Translations under genes and position numbers: made by a program | Notes under the pieces: generated by a model | What the model saw: the letters and a program-made list of their open reading frames with translations, nothing else | What the model was told of the DNA's origin: nothing | Database searches by the model: none | Source of the DNA: Dyella telluris | GTDB taxonomy: Bacteria; Pseudomonadota; Gammaproteobacteria; Xanthomonadales; Rhodanobacteraceae | DNA length: 64,000 bases | Assembly: GCF_014297575.1 (NCBI RefSeq) | Contig: NZ_CP060412.1 | Location: 3,224,001 to 3,288,000 of the forward strand | Direction of reading: 5' to 3' | Part shown: in pieces, positions 9,537-18,690 of the stretch | Numbering within the stretch: position 1 is the stretch's first letter | Layout: every line of letters begins with the position of its first letter

Positions 9537-11858
9537 TTGGACTTCTTGACCCGTCTCCGCTCGATCTTCAGCGCCGTCTGGCCCTGGATCCGCATTCCGT
9601 TCTGGGTCTGCATGGGACTGCTGTTTGGCTTCGTGCTGCCGTACACGCTGGTGCTGAACAAGCGTGTGCAGGACCGCTTCAACGATCTGGTGTTCGCCGT
9701 GCCCACGCGCGTCTACGCGCGACCCCTGCCGCTTGCGGCGGGCACGCCGATGACGCCCGGCACGCTGGAGCTGGAGCTGACCTTCTCCGGTTACAGCAAC
9801 GATGGCCGCGCAGAAGTGGCGGGCACCTGGACCAAGGAAGGCAGCACCTACACCATCTCCTCGCGCGGCTACGCCGGCCCGGATGGCGGTGAGCTGCCCA
9901 AGCGCATCCGCGTTGCGCTGGGCAAGGGGCAGGTGGCCAGCGTGAAAGACCTGGGCACCGGCAAGCCGATGGAGCTGACCCATCTGGATCCGGCGCGCAT
10001 TGCCACGGTGTACGGCTCGCAGCAGGAGGAGCGCCGCATCGTGCGCCTGGCCGACGTGCCGCCGCTGCTGCTGTCTGGCCTGCAGGCGGTAGAGGACCGC
10101 GACTTCAAGCATCACTTCGGCATCGACCTCACGGCGATTCTCCGCGCCTCGTTTGCCAACCTGCGTGCGGGCCACACCGTGCAAGGCGGCTCCACGCTCA
10201 CCCAGCAGCTGGTGCGCAACCTGTTCCTGGATCGCGAGCAGAACTATTCGCGCAAGTTCAACGAAGCGCTGATGTCCATCCTCATCGAGGCGCATTACGA
10301 CAAGAGCCGCATCCTCGAGGCCTACGTCAACGAAGTGTTCCTCGGCCAGCAGGGCGGGCAGGCGGTGCACGGCTTTGCCGCCGCGTCGGAGTTCTACTTC
10401 GGTCGCCGCGTGGAAGACCTCAAGCCGCAGGAAATGGCCTTGCTGATCGGCATGGTGAAGGGGCCGAGCTATTACGACCCGCGCCGTTATCCGGACCGTG
10501 CGCTGTCGCGCCGCAACCTGGTGATCGACCAGTTCGCGGAAACCGGCCTGATCACGCCCGAGCAGGCCACCGCTTTCAAGACCACGCCGCTGGGCATCGT
10601 CACCAACGGCCAGCTGCCGCACAACCGTTTCCCGGCCTTCATGGACCTGGTGCGTGTGCAGATCACCAATGACTTCGACGATGAAACCCTGTCCAAGGGC
10701 AACCTGAGCATTTTCACCACGCTCGACCCGGCCGCGCAGATCTATGCCGAGCAGGCGATCACCACGACCACGGGCAGCCTTGGCAAGCGTGGCGAGGCGG
10801 CGCAGGCGGCAGCGGTGGTGACCGAAGCGCAGACCGGCGCCGTGCTCGCCATCGTCGGCAGCAAGGTGCCGGGCGACCAGGGCTTCAACCGCGCACTCGA
10901 TGCCCGTCGCCAGATCGGCTCGCTGGTGAAGCCGTTGGTGTACCTGGTGGCACTGACCAATCCGGGGCGCTGGAACCTGGCCAGCCCGGTGGAGGATTCG
11001 CCGATCAGCCTGCGTCAGCCCGACGGCAGCTACTGGACCCCGAAGAACGACGAAGGCGACGTGCATGGTTCCGTGCCGATGGTGGATGCGCTGGTGCACT
11101 CGTGGAACCTCGCCACGATCAATCTGGGCATGAACATCGGCGTGTCGCGCATCAAGGCCTTCCTCGAATCGTTCGGCCTCACCGACGTGAACGCCAGTCC
11201 GTCGCTGCTGATCGGCGCGGTGGACATGGCGCCGCTGCAGGCCGCCCAGCTGTACCAGTACATCGCCGCCGATGGCCACGCACTGCCGCTGCTCGCCGTG
11301 CGCGGCGTGGTGGATGCCCGCGGGCAGACGGTGAAGCGCTACGAAGTGAAGACCGGCCCCGGCGAATACCAGCCGGCGGTGCGCCTGGTGACCTGGGCCA
11401 TGCAGCAGGTGGCACGTTCCGGCACGGCGGCCTCGATCGGCAACTCGGGCCTGGCCTACCTCAATGCGGCGGGCAAGACCGGCACCAGCAACGACATGCG
11501 CGACAGCTGGTTCGCCGGCTTCACCGGCGACCACCTTGCGGTGTTCTGGATGGGCCGCGACGACAACAAGCCCAGCGGCCTGTATGGCGCCACCGGCAGC
11601 CTGCGCGCCTGGCAGGAGCTGTTCAAGAAGCTGCCCACGCGCCCGCTGCCGGCGGCACCGGGCGACGGGCTGGAAATGGCGTGGGTCAACACGGCGGACG
11701 GCAAGCGTTCGGAAGCCGGTTGCGAGGGTGCGCGGCAAGTGCCCGTCGTGGCCGGTACACTGTCGTCCGACGCCGAGGGCTGTTTCTGGCAGCACGTCGG
11801 CAATTTCTTCAGCGGTGATGCGTCGCCTGCGCCGGCATCCACCGCCCCCATCCGGTAA
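9537..11858 (+). CDS. mrcB: Bifunctional penicillin-binding protein 1B
   Basis: Class A PBP that polymerises glycan strands and cross-links peptides in the periplasm. It has 773 residues: a short cytoplasmic tail, one transmembrane segment (about 20-42) and a UB2H-like domain. The GT51 glycosyltransferase follows (catalytic Glu in AVEDRDF near residue 186, then GGSTLTQQ). The transpeptidase has Ser462 in GSLVK, the SxN motif in HSWN, and K647-T-G in AGKTGTSND. The start is TTG at 9537. The nearby ATG at 9497 is in another frame, and no in-frame ATG precedes the membrane segment. A lipoprotein gene follows after 5 bp and may belong to the same transcript. Confidence 0.93.
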   Translation: MDFLTRLRSIFSAVWPWIRIPFWVCMGLLFGFVLPYTLVLNKRVQDRFNDLVFAVPTRVYARPLPLAAGTPMTPGTLELELTFSGYSNDGRAEVAGTWTKEGSTYTISSRGYAGPDGGELPKRIRVALGKGQVASVKDLGTGKPMELTHLDPARIATVYGSQQEERRIVRLADVPPLLLSGLQAVEDRDFKHHFGIDLTAILRASFANLRAGHTVQGGSTLTQQLVRNLFLDREQNYSRKFNEALMSILIEAHYDKSRILEAYVNEVFLGQQGGQAVHGFAAASEFYFGRRVEDLKPQEMALLIGMVKGPSYYDPRRYPDRALSRRNLVIDQFAETGLITPEQATAFKTTPLGIVTNGQLPHNRFPAFMDLVRVQITNDFDDETLSKGNLSIFTTLDPAAQIYAEQAITTTTGSLGKRGEAAQAAAVVTEAQTGAVLAIVGSKVPGDQGFNRALDARRQIGSLVKPLVYLVALTNPGRWNLASPVEDSPISLRQPDGSYWTPKNDEGDVHGSVPMVDALVHSWNLATINLGMNIGVSRIKAFLESFGLTDVNASPSLLIGAVDMAPLQAAQLYQYIAADGHALPLLAVRGVVDARGQTVKRYEVKTGPGEYQPAVRLVTWAMQQVARSGTAASIGNSGLAYLNAAGKTGTSNDMRDSWFAGFTGDHLAVFWMGRDDNKPSGLYGATGSLRAWQELFKKLPTRPLPAAPGDGLEMAWVNTADGKRSEAGCEGARQVPVVAGTLSSDAEGCFWQHVGNFFSGDASPAPASTAPIR

Positions 11859-11863
11859 CGACC

Positions 11864-12394
11864 ATGCTCCGTCACACGCTTCGCCTGTCCGCCCTTCCTG
11901 CCTCACTGGCCGTGTTGTTGCTCGCCGCGTGCAGCCAGCCCACGGCGCCGTCGCAGGCGACGCGTCCCACGGTGTCCGACGACCAGATGCTGACGGCCAT
12001 CCATGCCGCGGGCGACAAGGAGAAGTCGGTGATCGACGTGAACCCGCTGCGCGATCCCGGCGTGGCAGCGCTGCAGGATGCCGCCGAAGGCGACCTGCGC
12101 GTGGGCAAGTACAGCGACGCGGCCGGCAAGCTCGACCAGGCGCTGAAGATCAGCCCGGATTCCCCGGATCTGCTGCAGGATCGCGCCGAACTGGCGATCC
12201 GCCTGAAGGACTACGCCGGCGCCGAGAAGTTTGCGCATCGCTCGTGGGAACTGGGCCCGAAGCTTGGGCCGCTGTGCGCGCGCAACTGGCAGACCATCGC
12301 CGAACTGCGCCAGCGCGCCGGTGATTCGGCGGCTGCAGCAGCGGCGAGCAAGAGCGTGACGGAGTGCCACAAGGAAGGCATGCAGCGTTACTGA
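11864..12394 (+). CDS. TPR-type lipoprotein downstream of mrcB
   Basis: A 176-residue protein with a lipoprotein signal peptide. The lipobox LLAAC places the lipidated cysteine at residue 23. The mature region has helical TPR-like pairs (DLRVGKYSDAAGKLDQAL, then DSPDLLQDRAELAIRLKDY) and two more cysteines near the end. It begins 5 bp after mrcB, so the two are probably translated from one message. By position it may be an outer-membrane partner of PBP1b, comparable in role, not in sequence, to LpoB. That function is an inference. Confidence 0.8.
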   Translation: MLRHTLRLSALPASLAVLLLAACSQPTAPSQATRPTVSDDQMLTAIHAAGDKEKSVIDVNPLRDPGVAALQDAAEGDLRVGKYSDAAGKLDQALKISPDSPDLLQDRAELAIRLKDYAGAEKFAHRSWELGPKLGPLCARNWQTIAELRQRAGDSAAAAAASKSVTECHKEGMQRY

Positions 12395-12410
12395 CTCTTG
12401 ACCGGCCTCT

Positions 12411-12488
12411 TGTAGGAGCGCACTTGTGCGCGACCAGGCCGCACGGTCAAACAGTGGCGGTGCGGTCGCGCACAAGTGCGCTCCTACA
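12411..12488. repeat. Two-hairpin intergenic repeat, copy 2
   Basis: Perfect 24-bp inverted arms (12412-12435 and 12464-12487). Each contains its own palindrome GCGCACTTGTGCGC or the complement form. It sits between the convergent lipoprotein gene and the VOC-protein gene. Confidence 0.9.
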
Positions 12489-12503
12489 TTGAACGGAGCG
12501 CCC

Positions 12504-12881
12504 TTACCGCCGCCGCTCTTCCATCAACCCCACCAGGTTCCCATCCGGATCGCGCAGGAACGCCAGCCACAAGGTGTGGTCGGGCAGTTCCGCCGAAGCC
12601 CGTGGCTCATGCTCGCCCACGGCGCCGCGATCCAGCAGCGACAGGAACTGCTGCTCGATATCCGTAACCTTGAAGTAGAGGATGGAATTGCCACCCACCG
12701 CACCGGCACCCTGCGGCGTGGACAACATCAGGCGCACGCCACCGGCATCGAGAAACGCCAGGTTGGTCGCGGGGCGAAACAGGAAGGGCAACTCGAGAAT
12801 GTCGCGGTAGAACGCCAGCGCGGCATCGACGTCGCTGACGGTGACGGCAATCTGGCCGATACCGGTGATCCGTGAGGACAT
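12504..12881 (-). CDS. VOC (glyoxalase/bleomycin resistance) family protein
   Basis: A 125-residue single-domain VOC protein. The chosen ATG (12881) gives the usual start ITGIGQIAVTVSDVDAALAFY. An upstream ATG at 12941 would add 20 basic residues without a domain. It shows the two beta-alpha-beta-beta-beta halves (FYRDILELPFLF and the C-terminal LAFLRDPDGNLVGLMEE). A His at IAVTV is absent, and Glu sits in the usual C-terminal metal position (GLMEE). It could be a lactoylglutathione-lyase-like enzyme or a binding protein. The substrate cannot be assigned. Confidence 0.85.
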   Translation of the reverse strand: MSSRITGIGQIAVTVSDVDAALAFYRDILELPFLFRPATNLAFLDAGGVRLMLSTPQGAGAVGGNSILYFKVTDIEQQFLSLLDRGAVGEHEPRASAELPDHTLWLAFLRDPDGNLVGLMEERRR

Positions 12882-12924
12882 GGCGAGGCTCCGCGGCAGG
12901 TGCAACGCAAGCATACGCGGCAGT

Positions 12925-13799
12925 TTAGTCCGGCGCGACATTCCGTTGCATCATGAACTCCCAGGTGTTGTTTGGCCGCAACGGAAAGCCGAACCACGGA
13001 ACCTCCGGCGTTCTTGCCAGCGATCCAGGGCTCGTAGCTGCACAGCTCTGGTGTTCGCCATAGCCGACCAGCTCAGTGACCAGGTCGCTGGCGGTTCTGA
13101 GGATATCGTCGCGTTGGGAATAGTTGGCAAAGGCCGCGGTGGTTTGTGTGTAGGCGCGCAATACGCCGCGCCCCACCGATGGGGCGTACCACAGTATTTC
13201 CTTGCTGACACCTTCGACAGAACACGATTCGCTGGCGCAGCGTTGGTCATGCAGAATCGGGTCGGACGAGCGAGGATTGCTCTTGGTCCAGGTGGTGTAA
13301 CGCTCGATGACGATGGTGTCGAACGTGCCGGCACCCACCTGTCGCTTTTCCGTGCCCGTCACTTCACTGGTGACGACAGCGTGGTAGTGGTACTGCCAAG
13401 AAGCTGTCGACCCGAGAGGAGCGGTGACGGTTTCGTCCACGGTATCGGTCCACTGTTTTCCCTTGATGAGGGGAAACACAAGCTTTCTCGATTGTTCTGT
13501 GGAATTGGAGCGAATCGGCGTGTAGGTGTCGATGCGTTCTTTCATCAGTACGGTGGTTGGACCACCGTTACCCATCTCGTAAGTCGCAACGCCGGAGTCC
13601 ACGCTCTTGAGAGTCAATTGCAGCGGTTGGTCACCGCCATTGCTGTAACACCAGGTCGTGCCGATGGCGGGAAGCGTTCGAGTCTGTGCCTGCGACGGAG
13701 CGGCAAGCGTTTTTTTGCTGTTGACGTAGGGCAGATGACCGCGGCTGCCAGAAGCCAGCTTGCGGCCAAGGCGAATCGGTGGAGGCGTGGAGAGAACAT
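12925..13799 (-). CDS. Secreted protein of unknown function, frame-split at an A7 tract
   Basis: Reading from the ATG at 13799 gives a convincing signal peptide (MFSPRLHRFALAASWLLAAA then VICPTSTA) that runs into A7 (13710-13716 on the plus strand) and soon goes out of frame, stopping at 13614. The main body (APSQAQTRTLPAIGTTWCYSN onward, to stop at 12925) is in the frame reached by a -1 shift on that tract. The joined product is about 290 residues. The mature part has motifs of a family of unknown secreted beta-rich proteins (GAGTFDTIVIE, then ILWYAPSVGRGV). The longest single frame would instead start at 13839 without a signal peptide, which is less plausible. The cause may be sequencing error, a real mutation, or slippage. 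Confidence 0.65.
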
Positions 13800-13918
13800 G
13801 GGGCGCTACAGTGTTCGAGTCCCCCTCATTGTTGGCCACGAGCCATCCGGAGTCAGTGGGGACATTTCTGAGTTTCCAGACAGTTCTCGGAGGCGCCCAT
13901 GTCGGCGATACTTGCCGG

Positions 13919-15853
13919 ATGACCGATCACGAGGACGTCGCCGCGCTGCTGGGCACGGAAGGCCCGTTTGCCCGCGAGCTGCCCAATTTCGCTCCCCGCG
14001 CCGCGCAGCAAAGCATGGCGCGCGCGGTGCAGCACGCCATTGCCGAGCGCGAGACGCTGATTGCCGAGGCGGGCACGGGTACCGGCAAGACCTTTGCGTA
14101 CCTGGTGCCGGCCCTGTTGTCGGGTGAGCGCGTGATCGTGTCCACCGGCACCAAGGCGCTGCAGGACCAGCTGTATTTCCGCGACCTGCCGCGCGTGAAG
14201 TCGGTGCTCGATGCGCGCCTCAAGATGGCGCTGCTCAAGGGGCGTTCCAACTACCTGTGCCTGTACCGGCTGGACCAGACCGTGCGGGAAGGATCGACGT
14301 TCGATCGCACGCAGGCCTCGCAGCTGGCGGCGATCCGCACCTGGTCCGCGCGCACGCGTCGTGGCGACCGCGCGGAGCTGGCCGAGGTGCCGGAGGAGTC
14401 GCCGCTGTGGCCGCGCGTCACCTCCACGCCGGAGAACTGCCTGGGCGTGGAGTGTCCTTTCTACGACGACTGCCACGTGGTCAAGGCGAGGCGCGACGCG
14501 CAGGAAGCCGACCTGGTGGTGGTGAACCATCACCTGCTGTTCGCCGACCTGGCGCTCAAGCAGGAGGGCTTTGGCGAGATCCTGCCGGGTGCCAGCGCCT
14601 TCATCCTCGATGAGGCTCATCAGGTTCCCGAACTGGCCGGACAGTTCTTCTCGCAGAGCATCAGCGCGCGCCAGCTTTCCGACCTGGCGCAGGACAGCCT
14701 GACCGAATGCAACGGCGTCACCGGCGCCATCGGCCTGGTGCTGGAGCCGGCCGAGGCCGTGCAGGACGCCGTGCGCCGGTTGCGCCTGGCGATGGATGCC
14801 TTGCCCGAGCGTGGTCCGTTCCATCAGCTGGAAGCCAGGCGCGAAATCGGCGATGCGCTGCACGATCTGCGCGAAGTGCTGGCCGCATTGACGGACGTAC
14901 TGGCGTCGCAGGCCGAGCGTTCGCGGGGATTTGCCAACGCGCACGAGCGCGCGGCACTGATCAGCGAACGGCTCGACCGCATCGCCGAACGCGACAGCGA
15001 GCGCGACGTGCGCTGGTACGAGCTGTTCCCGCGCGGCTTCGCTTTGCATGCCACGCCGCTCGACCTCGCCGCGCCATTGCGCGCGATGCGCGAACAGACG
15101 CAGGCCGCGTGGATCTATACCTCGGCCACGTTGTCGGTGTCGTCGAGCTTCGATCACTTCGCCCGTCAGCTCGGGCTGGACGATCCGCAGACGCTGCAGG
15201 TGGAAAGCCCCTTCGATTACGCGAAGCAGGCGCTGTGTTACCTGCCTGCCGGATTGCCGGACCCTTCTGCGCGCGACTACACCGATCGCGTGATCGAAGC
15301 GGTGCTGCCGGTGCTGCACGCATCGCACGGTCGTGCCTTCCTGCTGTTCACCTCGCATCGCGCGCTGCGTCGCGCCGCTGAATTGCTGCAGGATCGCGTG
15401 CCGTGGCCGTTGTTCGTACAGGGCAGCGCGCCGCGCCACCGCCTGCTGGAGGAGTTCCGTCAAAGCGGCCACGGCGTGCTGCTGGGCGCCGCCAGTTTCT
15501 GGGAAGGCGTGGACGTGGCAGGCGAAGCGCTCAGCGTCGTGGTGATCGATAAACTGCCGTTCGCTTCGCCCGATGATCCGGTACTGCAGGCCCGGCTGGA
15601 AGCGCTGGAGCAGGCGGGCATCAATCCCTTCATGGGCTGGCAGGTGCCCAGCGCGGTGATCGCGCTCAAGCAGGGTGCAGGGCGACTGATCCGCGACGTG
15701 CATGACCGCGGCGTGCTGATGCTGTGCGATCCGCGTCTCACCACCAAGGGCTACGGTCGCCTGTTCCTCAACAGCCTGCCTGCCATGCCACGCACCAAGG
15801 ACCTGGAGCAAGTGAGGGCCTTCTTCTCGGACGAGGTCTCCACGCCTGCCTGA
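13919..15853 (+). CDS. yoaA: DinG-family ATP-dependent DNA helicase YoaA
   Basis: A 644-residue 5'-3' DNA helicase of the XPD/DinG superfamily, involved in replication repair. The ATG at 13919 starts MTDHEDVAALL; an upstream in-frame ATG at 13760 adds an unrelated tail. It has Walker A AGTGTGKTF and four cysteines that would hold the 4Fe-4S cluster (NYLCLY, then NCLGVECPFYDDC). A DEAH box reads ILDEAHQ, and the C-terminal helicase motifs end QGAGRLIRDVHDRG. YoaA-type proteins are shorter than DinG (about 640 against 710), which fits. It is divergent from the disrupted secreted-protein gene. Confidence 0.9.
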   Translation: MTDHEDVAALLGTEGPFARELPNFAPRAAQQSMARAVQHAIAERETLIAEAGTGTGKTFAYLVPALLSGERVIVSTGTKALQDQLYFRDLPRVKSVLDARLKMALLKGRSNYLCLYRLDQTVREGSTFDRTQASQLAAIRTWSARTRRGDRAELAEVPEESPLWPRVTSTPENCLGVECPFYDDCHVVKARRDAQEADLVVVNHHLLFADLALKQEGFGEILPGASAFILDEAHQVPELAGQFFSQSISARQLSDLAQDSLTECNGVTGAIGLVLEPAEAVQDAVRRLRLAMDALPERGPFHQLEARREIGDALHDLREVLAALTDVLASQAERSRGFANAHERAALISERLDRIAERDSERDVRWYELFPRGFALHATPLDLAAPLRAMREQTQAAWIYTSATLSVSSSFDHFARQLGLDDPQTLQVESPFDYAKQALCYLPAGLPDPSARDYTDRVIEAVLPVLHASHGRAFLLFTSHRALRRAAELLQDRVPWPLFVQGSAPRHRLLEEFRQSGHGVLLGAASFWEGVDVAGEALSVVVIDKLPFASPDDPVLQARLEALEQAGINPFMGWQVPSAVIALKQGAGRLIRDVHDRGVLMLCDPRLTTKGYGRLFLNSLPAMPRTKDLEQVRAFFSDEVSTPA

Positions 15854-15988
15854 ACGCGGCGCGTCGCGAATAGGCATCCGTGCGTCCCCCGACCGTTGCA
15901 GGAATGCAACACGTACGCGCTGGCACTGGCATCTGGCGTACCGCCGGAATGATGATGGCCGGCACCAACTCCGGGAGAGGGCACGAAC

Positions 15989-16357
15989 ATGGCCAAGGTC
16001 ACGGGTCTCGGTGGCATCTTCTTCAAGGCGCGCGATCCAGCCGCGCTGGCTGACTGGTATGCGCAACACCTGGGATTGCAGGTGGAGGGCTGGGGTGGCG
16101 TGCGCTTCGACGAAGATCCGGCGCGTCCGGGCTACACGCTGTGGTCGCCATTCGCGGCAGACACCACGTACTTCGCGCCCAGCACACAGCCCTACATGCT
16201 CAATTTCCGCGTGGACGATCTCGACGGCATGTTCGCGCAGCTGCAGGCAGCGGGCGTGGCCACCGATGGCGACATCGAAGACAGCGAATACGGCCGCTTC
16301 CTGCGCATCATGGATCCGGAAGGTACGCGCCTGGAATTGTGGCAGCCACCTGCCTGA
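15989..16357 (+). CDS. VOC family protein
   Basis: A 122-residue VOC-fold protein (glyoxalase/dioxygenase superfamily) with GGIFFKARDPAALADWYAQHLG at the start and a C-terminal FLRIMDPEGTRLELWQP ending. The Glu in LELW is in the canonical metal-ligand place. The RBS GGGAGAGG is well placed upstream of the ATG. It ends 2 bp from the convergent XRE regulator gene. A small detoxification or antibiotic-binding role is typical of the family but not shown here. Confidence 0.87.
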   Translation: MAKVTGLGGIFFKARDPAALADWYAQHLGLQVEGWGGVRFDEDPARPGYTLWSPFAADTTYFAPSTQPYMLNFRVDDLDGMFAQLQAAGVATDGDIEDSEYGRFLRIMDPEGTRLELWQPPA

Positions 16358-16359
16358 GA

Positions 16360-17175
16360 TTATCCGTGCGCGCCGTCGGTGCTGGCGGCCATGTCGCGCA
16401 GCGCCCGCACGGTCGCTTCATCGGCGGGTACGAAGGCTTCGAGCGCCAGTTCGGCGAGCGTGACGTCCATCGGCGTGCCGAACACCGTTGTCGTGCTCAG
16501 CATCGACAGCACCCGGTCGCCCAGCGCGAGTTCCATCGGAATGGCGACTTCGCCCGCGACGAAGTCGTGGGTCGACGGATCGTCACCGGGATAGCTGCGC
16601 AGTTCCTGGTATAGCGACACCAGTTCCTGATCATGGGTGGCATCGATCTGCCGGCGCAAGCGATCGAGCAGATGCGCGCGCCATACCGGCAGGTTGCGGA
16701 TATGGGGCGCGAGCCCCTCGGGATGCAGGCTGACGCGCAGCACATTGATGGGTGGCGTCAGCCATCGGGGTGCCAGTCCGGCAAGCAGGCGCTGCGTAGC
16801 CTGGTTGCTTTCAACCAGATTCCAGTGCCGGTCGACGGCCAGCGCAGGGTAGGGCTCCAATCCCTTCAGCAGCAGCCGTATCGAGCCCAGCACCGTGCTA
16901 AGGGCCGGATCGGCCATCGTGCGCTCGCGGTAGACCGCGGCGAACCCCGCGGCAACCAGCAGTTGGTTGCGTTCGCGCAAGGGAATATCCAGGTACTCAC
17001 ACAGGCGCAGGATCATGTCGCGGCTGGGCTGCGCGCGGCCCGACTCCATGAAACTCAGGTGGCGCGTGGAAATTTCCGCGCCGCTGGCAAGGTCGAGCTG
17101 GCTCAGGCGTCGATGGCGACGCCATTCGCGCAGAAGGTCACCCACGGGGCGTTGCTGGACAGCCACAGCATTCAT
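16360..17175 (-). CDS. XRE-family regulator with MmyB-like ligand-binding domain
   Basis: A 271-residue transcription regulator. The N-terminus is a Cro/C1 helix-turn-helix (LLREWRRHRRLSQLDLASGAE, then STRHLSFMESGRAQPSRDM). It is followed by the MmyB-like PAS-related domain typical of this family (PYPALAVDRHWNLVESN onward). The ATG at 17175 (MNAVAVQQRP) is preferred over 17268. It is the last gene of a minus-strand run with a hydrolase and a broken SnoaL-like gene, so it probably controls that unit. A palindrome upstream of the run (18566-18580) is a candidate operator. Confidence 0.88.
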   Translation of the reverse strand: MNAVAVQQRPVGDLLREWRRHRRLSQLDLASGAEISTRHLSFMESGRAQPSRDMILRLCEYLDIPLRERNQLLVAAGFAAVYRERTMADPALSTVLGSIRLLLKGLEPYPALAVDRHWNLVESNQATQRLLAGLAPRWLTPPINVLRVSLHPEGLAPHIRNLPVWRAHLLDRLRRQIDATHDQELVSLYQELRSYPGDDPSTHDFVAGEVAIPMELALGDRVLSMLSTTTVFGTPMDVTLAELALEAFVPADEATVRALRDMAASTDGAHG

Positions 17176-17264
17176 GCACTGGCTCCTGGTGAGGATGACC
17201 GGATCCCGCTCGATCCGCCGCGCCGATGATCCCACGGCGCGACGGCCTTGCCCTGCGTCGTGAG

Positions 17265-18083
17265 TCATGCATTGGCAAGGGATTCGATGAACGACTGCAT
17301 GTCCCGCAGCAGACGGCGTTGGTGCGTGTGGTACATGCCGTGGGGTGCATCCGCGTACTCCAGATACCGGCAGTCGGGAAGCATCTCTGCGATGCCGCGG
17401 CCGACGGCGACAGGTTCGCTGACATCGCGCTGGCCATGAATGAGCATCGCGGGTATGGAGATGCGACTCGGATCGTCACGCAGGTCGGCGCCCACGCGCG
17501 TACGGAAACATTCCGTCGCGGCATGCAGTGACGTGTTCAACATGGTGTCGATGGTGCGTCGTATCACGCCCTCGCTGGTGCCTGTTTCCTGTGGCAGATA
17601 GAAGCCGTCGGCACCGTCGGCAAGCCATTGCGGGAAGTCCGCCCGGATCGCGTCGAGCGCGGGTTCGAACATTGATGCCGGCAATGGCAAGCCCTTGTCG
17701 TCGACATAGTGCAGAGACACCGGTGACAACAAGATCACCCGGGCGATGCGTTCGCTGCCATGGCGAGCCAACAAGCGGATGCATTCGACGCTGCCCATGG
17801 AATGGCCGACCAGCGTGAGGTCGCGCAGGTCGAGGTGTTCGATCAGTGCGGCAAGGTCATCGGCGAGGCGGTCATAGCCGTAACCGTGGCCAGGGCGATC
17901 GGAGCGGCCGTGGCCGCGGCGATCCATCGCGATGGTGCGCATGCCGTGTGCGTTGAAGTGCAGCATGTGCGGGGCCCACATCTGGCTATCCAGTGCCCAC
18001 GAGTGAACGAACAGCATGGGCTTGCCGCGGCCCCAGTCTTCATAAGCCAGCGTGACGCCATCGTTGGTGGTGAAACTTGGCAT
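17265..18083 (-). CDS. Alpha/beta hydrolase
   Basis: A 272-residue alpha/beta-fold hydrolase similar to haloperoxidase/esterase types. The nucleophile elbow is GHSMGS with Ser95. The oxyanion region is FVHSWALD, with an acid candidate in GQRDVSEP and a His in APHGMYHTH near the end. The ATG at 18083 (MPSFTTNDGVTLAYED) matches family starts; the frame stays open far upstream only because of high GC. It lies between a disrupted SnoaL-like gene and a MmyB-type regulator, all in one direction. The substrate is unknown. Confidence 0.9.
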   Translation of the reverse strand: MPSFTTNDGVTLAYEDWGRGKPMLFVHSWALDSQMWAPHMLHFNAHGMRTIAMDRRGHGRSDRPGHGYGYDRLADDLAALIEHLDLRDLTLVGHSMGSVECIRLLARHGSERIARVILLSPVSLHYVDDKGLPLPASMFEPALDAIRADFPQWLADGADGFYLPQETGTSEGVIRRTIDTMLNTSLHAATECFRTRVGADLRDDPSRISIPAMLIHGQRDVSEPVAVGRGIAEMLPDCRYLEYADAPHGMYHTHQRRLLRDMQSFIESLANA

Positions 18084-18133
18084 GGTGATATCTCCGGTGG
18101 GCGCGGACGGCGACGACCGTCCGCGCGTTGGAT

Positions 18134-18505
18134 TCAGATGACCTGGGGAACCTTGTCGAGGAAGCCGAACACCTGGCGGATGCGTCCGTTCTCCAGTGAG
18201 GCGACGTCGAAGCCGATCACCAGGGGCTCGTCGGCGTCCGGCGCGGCGAGATGCCACTGGAAGCGGAGCGTGTCGTGGTGCGCGTCGACCTCGCCGGCCA
18301 GCGCAAAGCGATGGCCCGGGAACATGTTCTGCACCGCGACGACGGTGGCGTCGATGGCCTGCCAGCCCTTCGCATCCACCATCGGATCGGTGTAGCGCGC
18401 GTGTTCGGCGTAGGTGTCTTCGATGAGGCTGCGACGGCGCAGGGCGTCGGTTTCGTTTCAGCTGGCGATGTAGCGTGCGGCGAGATCGTGGGCGTGGGTG
18501 GTCAT
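18134..18505 (-). pseudogene. SnoaL/NTF2-like protein interrupted by an in-frame TGA
   Basis: From the ATG at 18505 the frame reads MTTHAHDLAARYIAS, then TGA (18458-18460), then NETDALRRRSLIEDTYAEHARYTDP and on to a normal stop at 18134. The pattern RYIAxWNETD is typical of the family at this point, so the TGA replaces a Trp codon (TGG to TGA, one base). The total length of 123 codons is normal for SnoaL-like polyketide-cyclase/NTF2 folds. A shorter product from the internal ATG at 18382 would lack the first helix. It is first in the hydrolase-regulator run, 50 bp upstream of the hydrolase. Confidence 0.72.
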
Positions 18506-18563
18506 GGCGATGTGCTCCGGTGGTTGGTGTGGGCACAGCTTGCGGCGCGCGGCGCAGCCAGGC

Positions 18564-18582
18564 GATTACCTCAGGGGTAACG
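18564..18582. promoter_or_regulatory. Candidate operator upstream of the SnoaL-hydrolase-XRE run
   Basis: TTACC (18566-18570), TCAGG, GGTAA (18576-18580) is an interrupted palindrome. It lies about 60-75 bp upstream of the first gene of the minus-strand run and about 110 bp upstream of creD on the plus strand. Assignment to the MmyB-type regulator is inference. Confidence 0.35.
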
Positions 18583-18690
18583 ACTTGCGTCCCGGTTCTG
18601 CCATAACTCGCTGGTCCGCCGCCTCTCGACGGGCCGCCGGTTCACCCGCAAGGCGGTTCTCATGCAGATTCCGATACAAGGGAATCTGTC

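Noticed and set aside
9495..11906. Long open frame on the minus strand opposite mrcB
   Set aside because: It is the complement of a conserved PBP1b gene, is rich in His/Arg/Gln as expected of antisense frames in GC-rich DNA, and has no domain. The same holds for long antisense frames opposite relA (4330-6666), yoaA (13853-16069) and the 41370-43370 block.
18458..18460. Reading the SnoaL TGA as selenocysteine or programmed read-through
   Set aside because: The position is Trp in the family, not Cys or Sec. No SECIS-like structure is apparent right after it. A nonsense mutation is simpler.
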